The notes under the pieces were generated by a model. The model made no database searches. It had not been told where the DNA came from and saw only the letters and a program-made list of their open reading frames with translations. A stretch of DNA of 64,000 nt from Streptomyces sp. STR69 (GTDB lineage: Bacteria > Actinomycetota > Actinomycetes > Streptomycetales > Streptomycetaceae), in contig NZ_JALJRY010000012.1 in the NCBI RefSeq assembly GCF_024519455.1, forward strand, positions 233,418-297,417, given 5' to 3'. This document shows positions 54,744-64,000 of the stretch, piece after piece. A program made the translations under genes and the position numbers. Position 1 is the first letter of the stretch; each line of letters opens with the position of its first letter.

Positions 54744-57701
54744 ATGAGACACAGAGCGAGATCGATCCTCGCTGTCGGTGCACTCCTGATCGCCGGGGCG
54801 AGCATCGCGCCGATCGCCCAGGCGCAGGGCGGGAGTTCCACGAAGGCCGACCCCGACGAGGTCAAGGTCTTCCACGCCGACGTCACCCAGAAGCAGATAC
54901 CCCTGCTCCTGAAGGCCGGACAGGACGCGCACGAACTCGGCGACAACAAGTTCTCGGCCGCCGGTAGAACCTCTGTCGAGGTCTACCTCACCGACCAGCA
55001 GGCCCAGAAACTGGAGAAGCAGGGCGTCGACCTCACCGAGCACACCCTCTCGGCGAAGGCCGAGACGCGCGTCGAGGACGCGGCCCAGGGCGTGTTCCGG
55101 CCCTACAGCGGAAGCGGCGGTCTGAAGGAGGAGATCGTCAGGACGGGGCAGGCCAACCCCGGTCTCACCAAGGTCGAGTCCATCGGCAAGACGATCAACG
55201 GCCAGGACATCCTCGCGCTCAAACTGACCAAGAACGCGAAGAAGACCAAGGACGGCTCCAAGCCCTCGGTGCTGTACGTGTCCAACCAGCACGCGCGCGA
55301 GTGGATCACGCCGGAAATGACCCGCCGGCTGATGCACTACTACCTGGACAACTACAAGACCGACAAGCGCATCAAGAAGATCGTCGACTCCACGGAACTG
55401 TGGTTCGTGCTCTCCGCCAACCCGGACGGCTACGACTACACCTTCAAGGACTCCGACCCCCGCCTGTGGCGCAAGAACCTGCGGGACGTCAACGGCGACG
55501 GCACCATCTCCACCGGCGACGGCGTCGACCTCAACCGCAACTTCGCCTACAAGTGGGGCTACGACGACGAGGGTTCGTCCCCGAACCCGACGAGTGAGAC
55601 CTACCGCGGCACGGCCCCCGCCTCCGAGCCCGAGACGCAGGCACTCGACACCTTCGAGAAGCGGATCGGCTTCAGCTACGGCGTCAACTACCACTCCGCC
55701 GCCGAACTCCTCCTCTACGGGGTCGGCTGGCAGGTCGCGACGCCCACCCCGGACGACGTGCTCTACAAGGCACTCGCGGGCACGCCTGACAATCCGGCGA
55801 TCCCCGGCTACCACTCGCAGGTCTCCTCGGAGCTGTACACGACCAACGGCGAGGCGGACGGCCACGCGTCGAACGTCAACAGCATGTCGATGTTCACCCC
55901 GGAGATGTCGACCTGCCAGACCGCGTCGAACATCGACCCGAACGACGCCTGGAACGCGGCCGACTGCCAGTCCGTCTTCAACTTCCCCGACGACGAGAAG
56001 CTGATCCAGGACGAGTTCGCGAAGAACATCCCCTTCGCGCTCTCCGTCGCCGAGACCGCCGCCCACCCCGACCAGCCGACCTCGTCGGTCGGCCTGAGCG
56101 CCGCCGACTTCACCCCGGCCACCTTCCCGACGTCGTACTCGCGCGGCGCCGACCAGGCGGTCTCCGTCGTCGTACGGAAGTCCGTGCGCGACAAGGAGCT
56201 CAAGTACCGCGTCAACGGCGGCCGTACGCAGGACGTGGCGCTCAAGCCCTGGAAGGGCGGCCAGACCTACGGCGGGGACGACAACCTGTACTTCGACGAG
56301 TACCGGGCCAAGGTCAAGGACGGCGACCCGGGCGACAAGGTCGAGGTGTGGTTCACCGGCAGGACGAAGGCCGGGAAGCCCACCTCCAGCGCCCACTTCA
56401 CGTACACGGTCGCCCAACGACCCGCCGCCGACACCCTCGTGGTCGCCGAAGAGGGCGCCGCCGCCACCCAGGCGCAGACCTACGTCGACGCGCTGAAGGC
56501 GAACGGCCGCAAGGCGATCGTCTGGGACGTCGCCACGCAGGGCGCGCCCGACGCGCTCGCCGTGCTCGACCACTTCAAGACGGTCGTCCACTACTCCGGG
56601 CCCGCAGGCCCGGGCAACGACACCCAGCTCCAGCTGCGCGCCTTCCTCAACGAGGGCGGCAAGCTGATCGAGGCCGGCGAACAGGCCGGCGGCTCCGTCG
56701 CCCTCGCCGACGGCACCCCCTCGAACGACTTCAGCCAGTACTACCTGGGCGCCTACTCCCGTACGTCCCTCCCCGGGGCCACCGGCTTCAACGGCTCCGG
56801 CAAACTCGCCGGCTTCACCGGGCCGCTCAGCGGCGCGCCCGGCAACCCGCTGGACCGGGCGGGCAGTTACAGCGTCACCTCCGACTCGCTGTCCCCGGCC
56901 ACCTACCCGCAGTTCGCGAGCGCCGGCGCGGGCCAGTTCGCCGGGACCGTCAACCCGTACGGGCCCTTCGCGGGCTCATACATGGCCGCCGCCGTCCACA
57001 CCGACGACGCCTACAAGCGCCTCACCCGCACCATCGACCTCACCGGGGTGAGCGCGGCCGACAAGCCCACGCTGCGCAGCGAGCTGCTGTGGGACACCGA
57101 GCCCGGCTACGACCACGCCGTCGTCGAGATCCACACCACCGGCGCCGACGACTGGACCACGCTCCCGGAGGCGGGCGGCGCCACCAGCACCGCGCTGCCC
57201 TCGGAGTGCGAGGCCGGCTTCCTGGTCGCCGAACACCCGTGGCTGAAGCACTACCTGACGTTCGCCACCACCGGCTGCACCGCGACCGGCTCCACCGGCT
57301 CGTGGAACAGCTTCACCGGCGCCTCCAACGGCTGGCAGCAGGTCAACTTCGACCTGAGCGCCTACGCCGGCAAGTCCGTCGAGGTATCGCTCAGTTACAT
57401 CACCGACCCGGGCTCCGGCGGCCACGGCGTCCTCGCCGACGACGCCTCGCTCGTCGTCGGGGGCACGGCCACCCAGACCGAGGGCTTCGAGACCTCCCTG
57501 GGCGCCTGGAGCGTGACCGGACCGCCCCCGGGCAGCCCGGCGGTCCTGAAGGACTGGACGCGCACCGGAGCCCTGTTCCAGACGTACGGCGCGATCACCA
57601 CCGACCGCACCGTGCTGCTGGGCTTCGGCCTGGAACAGGTCACCGCGCCAGCCGACCGCGCGGCCCTGCTCAAGAAGGCACTCGCGGCTCTGAAGAGCTG
57701 A
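54744..57701 (+). CDS. Secreted zinc carboxypeptidase (M14)
   Basis: 985 residues. Signal peptide about 1-30. M14 catalytic domain about 125-455: HAREW (zinc His and Glu), NPDGYDYTF, GVDLNRNFAYKWG, and NYHSAAELLLYG (third ligand). The second half holds a beta-sandwich domain and a C-terminal jelly-roll/MAM-like part (SFTGASNGWQQVNFDLSAY), like immune inhibitor A-type tails. The protein is exported and likely degrades peptides. GGGGG lies just before ATG 54744. Monocistronic, with terminators on both sides. Confidence 0.93.
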   Translation: MRHRARSILAVGALLIAGASIAPIAQAQGGSSTKADPDEVKVFHADVTQKQIPLLLKAGQDAHELGDNKFSAAGRTSVEVYLTDQQAQKLEKQGVDLTEHTLSAKAETRVEDAAQGVFRPYSGSGGLKEEIVRTGQANPGLTKVESIGKTINGQDILALKLTKNAKKTKDGSKPSVLYVSNQHAREWITPEMTRRLMHYYLDNYKTDKRIKKIVDSTELWFVLSANPDGYDYTFKDSDPRLWRKNLRDVNGDGTISTGDGVDLNRNFAYKWGYDDEGSSPNPTSETYRGTAPASEPETQALDTFEKRIGFSYGVNYHSAAELLLYGVGWQVATPTPDDVLYKALAGTPDNPAIPGYHSQVSSELYTTNGEADGHASNVNSMSMFTPEMSTCQTASNIDPNDAWNAADCQSVFNFPDDEKLIQDEFAKNIPFALSVAETAAHPDQPTSSVGLSAADFTPATFPTSYSRGADQAVSVVVRKSVRDKELKYRVNGGRTQDVALKPWKGGQTYGGDDNLYFDEYRAKVKDGDPGDKVEVWFTGRTKAGKPTSSAHFTYTVAQRPAADTLVVAEEGAAATQAQTYVDALKANGRKAIVWDVATQGAPDALAVLDHFKTVVHYSGPAGPGNDTQLQLRAFLNEGGKLIEAGEQAGGSVALADGTPSNDFSQYYLGAYSRTSLPGATGFNGSGKLAGFTGPLSGAPGNPLDRAGSYSVTSDSLSPATYPQFASAGAGQFAGTVNPYGPFAGSYMAAAVHTDDAYKRLTRTIDLTGVSAADKPTLRSELLWDTEPGYDHAVVEIHTTGADDWTTLPEAGGATSTALPSECEAGFLVAEHPWLKHYLTFATTGCTATGSTGSWNSFTGASNGWQQVNFDLSAYAGKSVEVSLSYITDPGSGGHGVLADDASLVVGGTATQTEGFETSLGAWSVTGPPPGSPAVLKDWTRTGALFQTYGAITTDRTVLLGFGLEQVTAPADRAALLKKALAALKS

Positions 57702-57727
57702 CTCGGTGTGACGATGTCATGAACATC

Positions 57728-57769
57728 CAGGGCGGTCCGTACCCCTACTGGCGGGTACGGACCGCCCTG
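57728..57769 (+). terminator. Terminator of the M14 peptidase gene
   Basis: A perfect 17-bp stem (57728-57744 with 57753-57769), 8-base loop, 26 bases past the stop. Confidence 0.85.
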
Positions 57770-57890
57770 CGGTGTATGGGGCATCTCGATGTCACCACGG
57801 GGGGCTCAGGGAGGTAGGGTCGTAGGCGGTCGGGGACATCCCATACAACTCGCCGGCACTGAGCCGGCGTACCAACGAGGAGATCGGTTC

Positions 57891-58901
<1,011 letters not shown>

Positions 58902-58929
58902 CCCCCAGAGCAGGCAACTCGATGTGAGC

Positions 58930-58968
58930 CAGGGCTCGGGCAGCGCACGCCGCGCTGTCCGGGCCCTG
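58930..58968 (+). terminator. Hairpin between gap and pgk
   Basis: A 17-bp stem (58930-58946 with 58952-58968) with two G-T pairs, 5-base loop. It can act as a partial terminator or an mRNA-stabilising structure after gap. Confidence 0.7.
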
Positions 58969-59038
58969 CGCCACGTGGTGATCGATCAGCCCTCTCCGAT
59001 CCGAAGAGCCTGAAGAGCCTTCCCTAGGAGTCCCATTC

Positions 59039-60250
59039 ATGAAGACGATCGACGAACTTCTCGCCGAAGGCGTGGACGGCAAGCGGGTTTTCGTCCGCGC
59101 CGACCTCAACGTCCCGCTGGCCGACGGCCTCATCACCGACGACGGCCGCATCCGCGCCGTACTGCCCACCGTCAAGGCCCTCGTCGAGGCGGGCGCCAAG
59201 GTGATCGTCGCCTCGCACCTGGGCCGCCCCAAGGGCGCCCCGGACCCGGCCTTCTCCCTGCTGCAGCCCGCCGAGCGGCTCGCCGAACTCCTGGGCGCGC
59301 CGGTCGCGTTCGCCCAGGACACGATCGGCCCCGCCGCCCACGACGCTGTGCGCGGTCTGGAGCCCGGTCAGGTCGCGGTCATCGAGAACCTGCGCTTCAA
59401 CGCGGGCGAGACCGCCAAGGACGACACCGAGCGCGGCGAGTTCGCCGACCAGCTCGCCGCCCTGGCCGACATCTACGTAGGCGACGGTTTCGGCGCCGTG
59501 CACCGCAAGCACGCCTCCGTGTACGACCTCCCGGCCCGTCTGCCGCACTACGCCGGCTACCTCATCGCCACCGAGGTCGGCGTCCTGAAGAAGCTCACCG
59601 AGGACGTCAAGCGGCCCTACGTCGTCGCCCTCGGCGGCTCCAAGGTCTCCGACAAGCTCGCCGTCATCGACCAGCTCCTCGGCAAGGCCGACCGGCTGCT
59701 CATCGGCGGCGGCATGGCCTTCACCTTCCTCAAGGCCCAGGGCTACGAGATCGGCGCCTCCCTGGTCCAGGACGACCAGCTGCCCGCCGTCACCGAGTAC
59801 GTCGAGCGCGCCGAGAAGAACGGCGTCGAACTCGTCGTCCCCGTCGACGTCGTGGCCGCGACCGCCTTCCCGGACCTGAAGACGAAGGCCCCCTCCCACC
59901 CCGTCACCGTCGCCGCGGACGCCATCCCGGCCGACCACATGGGTCTCGACATCGGTCCCGAGACCGGTGCCCTGTACGCCTCGAAGCTCGCCGACGCGGC
60001 CACCATCTTCTGGAACGGCCCGATGGGCGTCTTCGAGCACCCCGACTACGCCGAGGGCACCAAGGCGGTCGCCCAGGCCCTCGTCGACTCCCAGGCCTTC
60101 ACCGTCGTCGGCGGTGGCGACTCCGCCGCCGCCGTCCGCATCCTGGGCTTCGACGAGACGGCATTCGGCCACATCTCGACCGGCGGCGGCGCCTCCCTCG
60201 AATACCTAGAGGGCAAGACGCTCCCCGGCCTCGCCGCACTGGAGGACTGA
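59039..60250 (+). CDS. pgk: Phosphoglycerate kinase
   Basis: 403 residues, full length. VFVRADLNVPLADG with substrate-binding Arg, SHLGRPKG, the hinge VALGGSKVSDKL, and the nucleotide-binding GGGDSAAAV and TGGGASLEYLEG. It makes ATP and 3-phosphoglycerate. ATG 59039 follows a purine-rich CCTAGGAG. Its stop lies 6 bases before tpiA. Confidence 0.98.
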   Translation: MKTIDELLAEGVDGKRVFVRADLNVPLADGLITDDGRIRAVLPTVKALVEAGAKVIVASHLGRPKGAPDPAFSLLQPAERLAELLGAPVAFAQDTIGPAAHDAVRGLEPGQVAVIENLRFNAGETAKDDTERGEFADQLAALADIYVGDGFGAVHRKHASVYDLPARLPHYAGYLIATEVGVLKKLTEDVKRPYVVALGGSKVSDKLAVIDQLLGKADRLLIGGGMAFTFLKAQGYEIGASLVQDDQLPAVTEYVERAEKNGVELVVPVDVVAATAFPDLKTKAPSHPVTVAADAIPADHMGLDIGPETGALYASKLADAATIFWNGPMGVFEHPDYAEGTKAVAQALVDSQAFTVVGGGDSAAAVRILGFDETAFGHISTGGGASLEYLEGKTLPGLAALED

Positions 60251-60256
60251 CCACTC

Positions 60257-61048
60257 ATGGCTCCATCCGTTTCCTCTGGGCGCACGCCGATCATGGCGGG
60301 CAACTGGAAGATGAACCTCAACCACCTCGAGGCCATCGCCCACGTCCAGAAGCTCGCCTTCGCCCTCGCGGACAAGGACTACGAGGCCGTCGAGGTCGCC
60401 GTCCTGCCGCCCTTCACCGACCTGCGCTCCGTGCAGACCCTGGTCGACGGCGACAAGCTCAAGATCAAGTACGGCGCCCAGGACATCTCGGCGCACGACT
60501 CCGGCGCCTACACCGGCGAGATCTCCGGAGCGATGCTGGCCAAGCTGAAGTGCACCTACGTGGCCGTCGGCCACTCCGAGCGCCGCCAGTACCACGCCGA
60601 GACCGACGAGATCGTCAACACCAAGGTCAAGGCCGCCTACAAGCACGGCCTCACCCCGATCCTGTGCGTCGGCGAGGAACTGGAGATCCGCGAGGCGGGC
60701 AACCACATCGCCCACACGCTCTCCCAGGTCGTCGGCGGCCTCAAGGACGTCCCGGCCGAGCAGGCCGAGTCGGTCGTCATCGCCTACGAGCCCGTCTGGG
60801 CCATCGGCACCGGCAAGGTCTGCGGCGCCGACGACGCCCAGGAGGTCTGCCAGGCCATCCGCAGCAAGCTCGCCGAGCTGTACACCCAGGAGCTGGCCGA
60901 CCAGGTCCGCATCCAGTACGGCGGCTCCGTCAAGTCCGGCAACGTCGCCGAGATCATGGCCAAGCCCGACGTCGACGGCGCCCTGGTCGGCGGTGCCTCG
61001 CTGGACGCCGACGAGTTCGTCAAGATCGTGCGCTTCCGTGACCAGTGA
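60257..61048 (+). CDS. tpiA: Triosephosphate isomerase
   Basis: 263 residues. AGNWKMNLN with Lys, GHSERRQYH with catalytic His, AYEPVWAIGTGK with catalytic Glu, and YGGSVKSGN phosphate loop. Start ATG 60257, 6 bases after pgk; GGAGG is inside the end of pgk. A shorter start at MAGNWKMN (60293) would match other bacterial enzymes, so the first 12 residues may be extra. Confidence 0.97.
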   Translation: MAPSVSSGRTPIMAGNWKMNLNHLEAIAHVQKLAFALADKDYEAVEVAVLPPFTDLRSVQTLVDGDKLKIKYGAQDISAHDSGAYTGEISGAMLAKLKCTYVAVGHSERRQYHAETDEIVNTKVKAAYKHGLTPILCVGEELEIREAGNHIAHTLSQVVGGLKDVPAEQAESVVIAYEPVWAIGTGKVCGADDAQEVCQAIRSKLAELYTQELADQVRIQYGGSVKSGNVAEIMAKPDVDGALVGGASLDADEFVKIVRFRDQ

Positions 61049-61088
61049 GACCGTGAGTAGGCCGTAGCGACGATCCGTCGTACCCTTG

Positions 61089-61118
61089 CGGGGACATGGC
61101 TCCACAGCCATGTCCCCG
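61089..61118 (+). terminator. Hairpin between tpiA and secG
   Basis: CGGGGACATGGCT (61089-61101) pairs perfectly with AGCCATGTCCCCG (61106-61118) around a 4-base loop. Confidence 0.8.
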
Positions 61119-61152
61119 TCGTCCGTCCGAATCCGAGGAAGTTGGTCCAGCC

Positions 61153-61386
61153 GTGGTTTTGGGGTTCTCGATCGCCCTGATCGTCTTCAGCCTGCTGCTG
61201 ATGCTGCTGGTGCTGATGCACAAGGGGAAGGGCGGCGGTCTCTCCGACATGTTCGGTGGCGGCATGTCGTCGTCCGTCGGTGGTTCTTCGGTCGCCGAGC
61301 GCAACCTCGACCGCATCACCGTGGGGCTCGGTCTTCTGTGGTTCACCTGCATCGTCGTGCTCGGCCTGCTGATGAAGACGAGCTGA
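61153..61386 (+). CDS. secG: Preprotein translocase subunit SecG
   Basis: 77 residues with two transmembrane helices (about 2-21 and 55-74) and the polar loop HKGKGGGLSDMFGGG between them, the family hallmark. It is a non-essential part of the SecYEG channel. GTG 61153 is chosen by length and homology; GAGGAAG is 12 bases upstream. Located after tpiA as in many actinobacteria. Confidence 0.95.
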   Translation: MVLGFSIALIVFSLLLMLLVLMHKGKGGGLSDMFGGGMSSSVGGSSVAERNLDRITVGLGLLWFTCIVVLGLLMKTS

Positions 61387-61497
61387 CCGCACGTTCCTTC
61401 GCACATTCCGTACGTAAGGCCCCATGTTCGGTACGCGCAGCTGAGCGCGGCCTATCATGGGGCTTGCGTCTAGGTGTAGGGGCTGTAACTCCAACCA

Positions 61498-61526
61498 CTG
61501 GACGCGCGTTGGGCCTTACGTAGACT
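61498..61526 (+). promoter_or_regulatory. Possible HrdB-type promoter of rbpA-like gene
   Basis: CTGGAC (61498-61503), 17 bases, TAGACT (61521-61526). Fits a vegetative promoter loosely. The long gap 61387-61593 otherwise has no gene. Confidence 0.3.
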
Positions 61527-61593
61527 GAGGCGCTCGCAACGGAGCGAAAACGCCGACTCGCTTCGCGGCACCATCACGCAGGGAGTTACGACC

Positions 61594-61929
61594 GTGGCAA
61601 GTGGCAACGCGATCCGAGGAAGCCGGGTCGGGGCGGGGCCGATGGGTGAGGCCGAGCGTGGCGAGTCCGCGCCCCGGCTGCGCATCTCCTTCTGGTGCTC
61701 CAACGGGCACGAGACGCAGCCCAGCTTCGCCAGCGACGCGCAGGTCCCCGACACCTGGGACTGCCCGCGCTGCGGCTTTCCCGCCGGACAGGACCGGGAC
61801 AACCCGCCGGACCCGCCGCGCACCGAGCCCTACAAGACGCACCTCGCGTATGTACGGGAGCGGCGCAGCGACGCGGACGGCGAGGCGATCCTCGCCGAGG
61901 CGCTCGCCAAACTGCGGGGAGAAATCTAG
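61594..61929 (+). CDS. RbpA-family RNA polymerase-binding protein (paralogue)
   Basis: 111 residues. N-terminal AIRGSRVGAGPMGEAERGE resembles the RbpA tail and core entry. The zinc ligands C35, H39, C57, C60 (FWCSNGHE ... WDCPRCG) are in the RbpA arrangement. The C-terminal helix is like the sigma-interaction domain (KTHLAYVRERRSDADGEAILAEALAKL). RbpA binds HrdB-type sigma factors. This one differs from the canonical RbpA as I remember it, so it is probably the second copy. GTG 61594 follows GGGAG. Confidence 0.88.
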   Translation: MASGNAIRGSRVGAGPMGEAERGESAPRLRISFWCSNGHETQPSFASDAQVPDTWDCPRCGFPAGQDRDNPPDPPRTEPYKTHLAYVRERRSDADGEAILAEALAKLRGEI

Positions 61930-62008
61930 GAGTTGAACCGGCCGGACGCCCACAGGGTGTCTGGCCGGAGCTGTTTCGCACCCCGGCGGCCGACCGGCCC
62001 CGGACCGA

Positions 62009-62031
62009 TTGTCAGTGGCACCCTCTACGGT
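62009..62031 (+). promoter_or_regulatory. RecA-NDp-type promoter of MFS exporter
   Basis: TTGTCAGTGGC (62009-62019), six bases ACCCTC, then TACGGT (62026-62031). The MFS start follows 31 bases later with its own GAGGGGGAG ribosome binding site. Confidence 0.8.
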
Positions 62032-62061
62032 TTGTGCATCGGTGAACCGCGAGGGGGAGTG

Positions 62062-63330
62062 GTGACGACGGTCGAGGTGACGGGCAGTCATGTGCCCGCG
62101 TGGCGTGGGGGGTTCGGGCGGCTGTGGAGCGCCGCCGTGATCTCGCGGTTCGGGGATGCGCTGCGTACGGCCGCGCTGCCCCTGATCGCCGTGCGGCTCA
62201 CGGACGATCCGCTCGTCATCGCCTCCGTCACCGCCTGCGGATACCTTCCCTGGCTGCTCTTCGGACTGCTGGGCGGGGCCGTCGCGGACCGAGTGGACCA
62301 ACGGCGCGCGATGTGGGCCGTGGACTCGGTACGAGGGCTGCTCGTCGCCTCGTTCGCGCTCGCCGTCGGACTCGGTCACGCCTCGATCCCGCTGCTGCTG
62401 GCCCTCGCCTTCTGCCTGACCACGCTCCAGACCCTCTTCGACAACGCGTCCACGGCCCTCCTGCCGTCGCTGGTGGCCCGTGAGGCGCTGGGCAGCGCCA
62501 ATGCCCGGCTGATGACCGGCCAGCAGCTCGCCGGCGGTCTGCTGGCCAGTCCGCTCGTGCCGCTGCTGCTTACGGCCGGGGCGTTCATGCCGTTCGCGGC
62601 CGACGCGAGCACCTATCTCCTGGCCGCCGCCCTCGTGGCCTCCCTGCAAATCCGCCCGCCCGAGCGGGAGCCGCGCCCGGCCGGCAGCACCCTCAGGACG
62701 GAGATAGGGGAAGGCCTGCGCGCCCTGTGGAGCGACCGGGTGCTGCGCGCGACCTGCGTGGCCACCCTGCTGTGCAACATCGGCATGGGTGCCCTGATCG
62801 CCACACTCGTCCTGCACGTGACGCGCTGGCTGGACGCGGGCAACGCCGGATACGCCGCCGCGATGACGGCGTACTCGGTCGGCAGCTTCTCCGGGGGCTT
62901 CGTCGCCCAGCGGATCGCGCGCCGCACCGGCCGCGTCCGGGCGCTGCTGGTCGCAGGGAGCGTCCAGACGTCGTCGCTGCTGCTCATCGGGACCGTCCGC
63001 CACCTGGCCGCCCTGGCCGCGGGCATGCTGCTGCTCGGCGCCATGAACATGGTGTGGAACGTCAACCAGGTCACCCTGATGCAGCAGCGCAGCCCCGCGG
63101 CCATGGTCGGCCGCATCGCCTCCGCGTTCCGCACCTCCTCGACGTCGGGAGCCCCGATCGGCGCCCTGCTCGGCGGAACCGTGGCAGGGACCTACGGACT
63201 GAACGGCCCCGCCCTGCTCGCGGCAGCCCTCTTCGGGCTGGCCGTCGCCTCGTTGATACCCGCGGTCAAGCCGGACGTACCTGTTGTTGCACCGGAGGAC
63301 AACGGGACGACCGCTCGCGCCACGGGCTGA
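62062..63330 (+). CDS. MFS transporter, DHA3/EntS-like exporter
   Basis: 422 residues, 12 predicted helices. FGRLWSAAVISRFGDALRTAALPLIAVRLTDD is the entry typical of DHA3-type exporters, with GGAVADRVDQRRAM between helices 2 and 3. Members export drugs, siderophores or unknown compounds. GTG 62062 follows GAGGGGGAG. It has a damage-type promoter of its own and follows the RbpA paralogue on the same strand. Confidence 0.9.
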   Translation: MTTVEVTGSHVPAWRGGFGRLWSAAVISRFGDALRTAALPLIAVRLTDDPLVIASVTACGYLPWLLFGLLGGAVADRVDQRRAMWAVDSVRGLLVASFALAVGLGHASIPLLLALAFCLTTLQTLFDNASTALLPSLVAREALGSANARLMTGQQLAGGLLASPLVPLLLTAGAFMPFAADASTYLLAAALVASLQIRPPEREPRPAGSTLRTEIGEGLRALWSDRVLRATCVATLLCNIGMGALIATLVLHVTRWLDAGNAGYAAAMTAYSVGSFSGGFVAQRIARRTGRVRALLVAGSVQTSSLLLIGTVRHLAALAAGMLLLGAMNMVWNVNQVTLMQQRSPAAMVGRIASAFRTSSTSGAPIGALLGGTVAGTYGLNGPALLAAALFGLAVASLIPAVKPDVPVVAPEDNGTTARATG

Positions 63331-63384
63331 TCAATTAGGTTGGAACCGGCCCCCAGGTCGGTAGGAAAGAAGGCTGAAGTCGCA

Positions 63385-64000
63385 ATGAACGCAGACGGCC
63401 GTACCAGGCTCAACCAGACGCCCGAGTGGACCGCCTTGGCCAAGCACCGTGAGGAGCTCGGCGAGGTGCAGCTGAGGGAGCTGTTCGCCGCCGATCCCGG
63501 ACGCGGCAGCGGGTACACGCTCAAGGTCGGTGACCTGCACCTCGACTACTCGAAGCACCTCGTCACCGACGAGACCCTGCGGCTGCTGCACGCGCTGGCC
63601 GCCGCCACGGACGTCTTCGGGCTGCGGGACGCCATGTTCCGCGGCGAGAAGATCAACGTCACCGAGGACCGCGCGGTCCTGCACACCGCGCTGCGCGCCC
63701 CGCGCGACGCGGTGATCGAGGTCGACGGCGAGAACGTCGTGCCGCAGGTGCACGCGGTGCTCGACAAGATGGCCGGCTTCGCGGACCGGGTCCGCTCCGG
63801 AGAGTGGACCGGGCACACCGGCCGGCGCATCAAGAACATCGTCAACATCGGCATCGGCGGCTCCGACCTCGGCCCGGCGATGGCCTACGAGGTGCTGCGC
63901 AGCTTCACCGACCGCGAGTTGACGGTCCGGTTCGTGTCGAACGTCGACGGCGCCGACCTGCACGAGGCGACCCGTGACCTCGACCCGGCGGAGACGCTGT
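63385..64000 (+). CDS. pgi: Glucose-6-phosphate isomerase (3' end outside window)
   Basis: The first 205 residues. LNQTPEWTALAKHREEL at the N-terminus and NIVNIGIGGSDLGPAMAYEVL, the sugar-phosphate-binding loop, with FVSNVDGADLHEATRDLDP. It interconverts glucose 6-phosphate and fructose 6-phosphate. ATG 63385 follows AGGAAAGAAGG. The frame is open to the window edge. Confidence 0.97.
   Translation, partial: MNADGRTRLNQTPEWTALAKHREELGEVQLRELFAADPGRGSGYTLKVGDLHLDYSKHLVTDETLRLLHALAAATDVFGLRDAMFRGEKINVTEDRAVLHTALRAPRDAVIEVDGENVVPQVHAVLDKMAGFADRVRSGEWTGHTGRRIKNIVNIGIGGSDLGPAMAYEVLRSFTDRELTVRFVSNVDGADLHEATRDLDPAETL

Noticed and set aside
57798..57820. TAGGGT before gap, possible seventh damage promoter
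   Set aside because: The 11 bases at the required spacing are GC-only and do not resemble TTGTCAGTGSC. A similar TAGGGT before the F420 oxidoreductase (near 13110) fails the same test.

Overview
The window is chromosomal DNA from a Streptomyces (high-GC actinomycete). Evidence: very high GC with strong third-position GC bias, many GTG starts, purine-rich ribosome binding sites, whiA next to rapZ and yvcK, and the block uvrC-rapZ-yvcK-whiA ... gap-pgk-tpiA-secG-rbpA-like-pgi. From memory this order matches the S. coelicolor core region around uvrB/uvrA/uvrC/whiA/gap. No species can be named. I see no rRNA, tRNA, CRISPR array, insertion sequence or prophage.

Layout. 1-13.5 kb: a 3'-terminal piece of a cytochrome P450, a DUF899 thioredoxin-like protein, a half-size ABC exporter, an AbaA/WhiJ-like regulatory set (ATP-binding protein, XRE/DUF5753, DUF397), a MocR regulator divergent from an AhpD-like protein, an orphan gltD, a kinase-like gene with a degenerate P-loop and an F420-type oxidoreductase. 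13.6-21.5 kb: CBS protein, CorA, a methyltransferase, psuK/psuG for pseudouridine breakdown, glutathione-independent formaldehyde dehydrogenase, ogt and a secreted phosphodiesterase. 21.7-30.5 kb: MHYT sensor, uvrB, a tellurium-resistance (Ter) block (TerD, TerD-FtsK-like fusion, TerC under a manganese riboswitch) and a ChaA-type antiporter. 30.5-40.8 kb: MHS transporter divergent from aroQ, a polar amino-acid ABC importer, a metallo-hydrolase operon and uvrA. 39.9-49.4 kb: a LacI-controlled sugar kinase, regulators, a lipoprotein solute-binding protein, a NIT/HAMP/PAS/GAF histidine kinase and its LuxR-type response regulator. 49.5-54.6 kb: the overlapping uvrC-rapZ-yvcK-whiA operon. 54.7-64 kb: secreted zinc carboxypeptidase, the glycolytic cluster, secG, an RbpA paralogue, an MFS exporter and the start of pgi.

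The most striking pattern is a set of six promoter-like sites of identical architecture (11-bp TTGTCAGTGSC-type element, exactly 6 bp, then TANNNT). They lie upstream of ogt, uvrB, terD, uvrA, uvrC and the last MFS exporter. This is the RecA-NDp motif of LexA-independent, PafBC-type DNA-damage induction in actinobacteria. It joins classical repair genes with a Ter module and an exporter, and through uvrC possibly with the sporulation regulator WhiA. Three genes (ogt, uvrB, uvrC) start 6-7 nt after the -10 and are probably translated from leaderless transcripts.

A second strong element is a yybP-ykoY (Mn2+) riboswitch before terC. The 3' strand of its P1 helix is exactly complementary to the terC Shine-Dalgarno sequence, which gives a readable ON-switch mechanism. 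Other unexplained structures are an over-represented alternating purine-pyrimidine palindrome (CACGCGCGCGTG), a four-copy 10-bp tandem repeat beside a terminator, a Rieske-protein remnant behind a LacI operator, and a membrane-protein tail remnant behind ogt.
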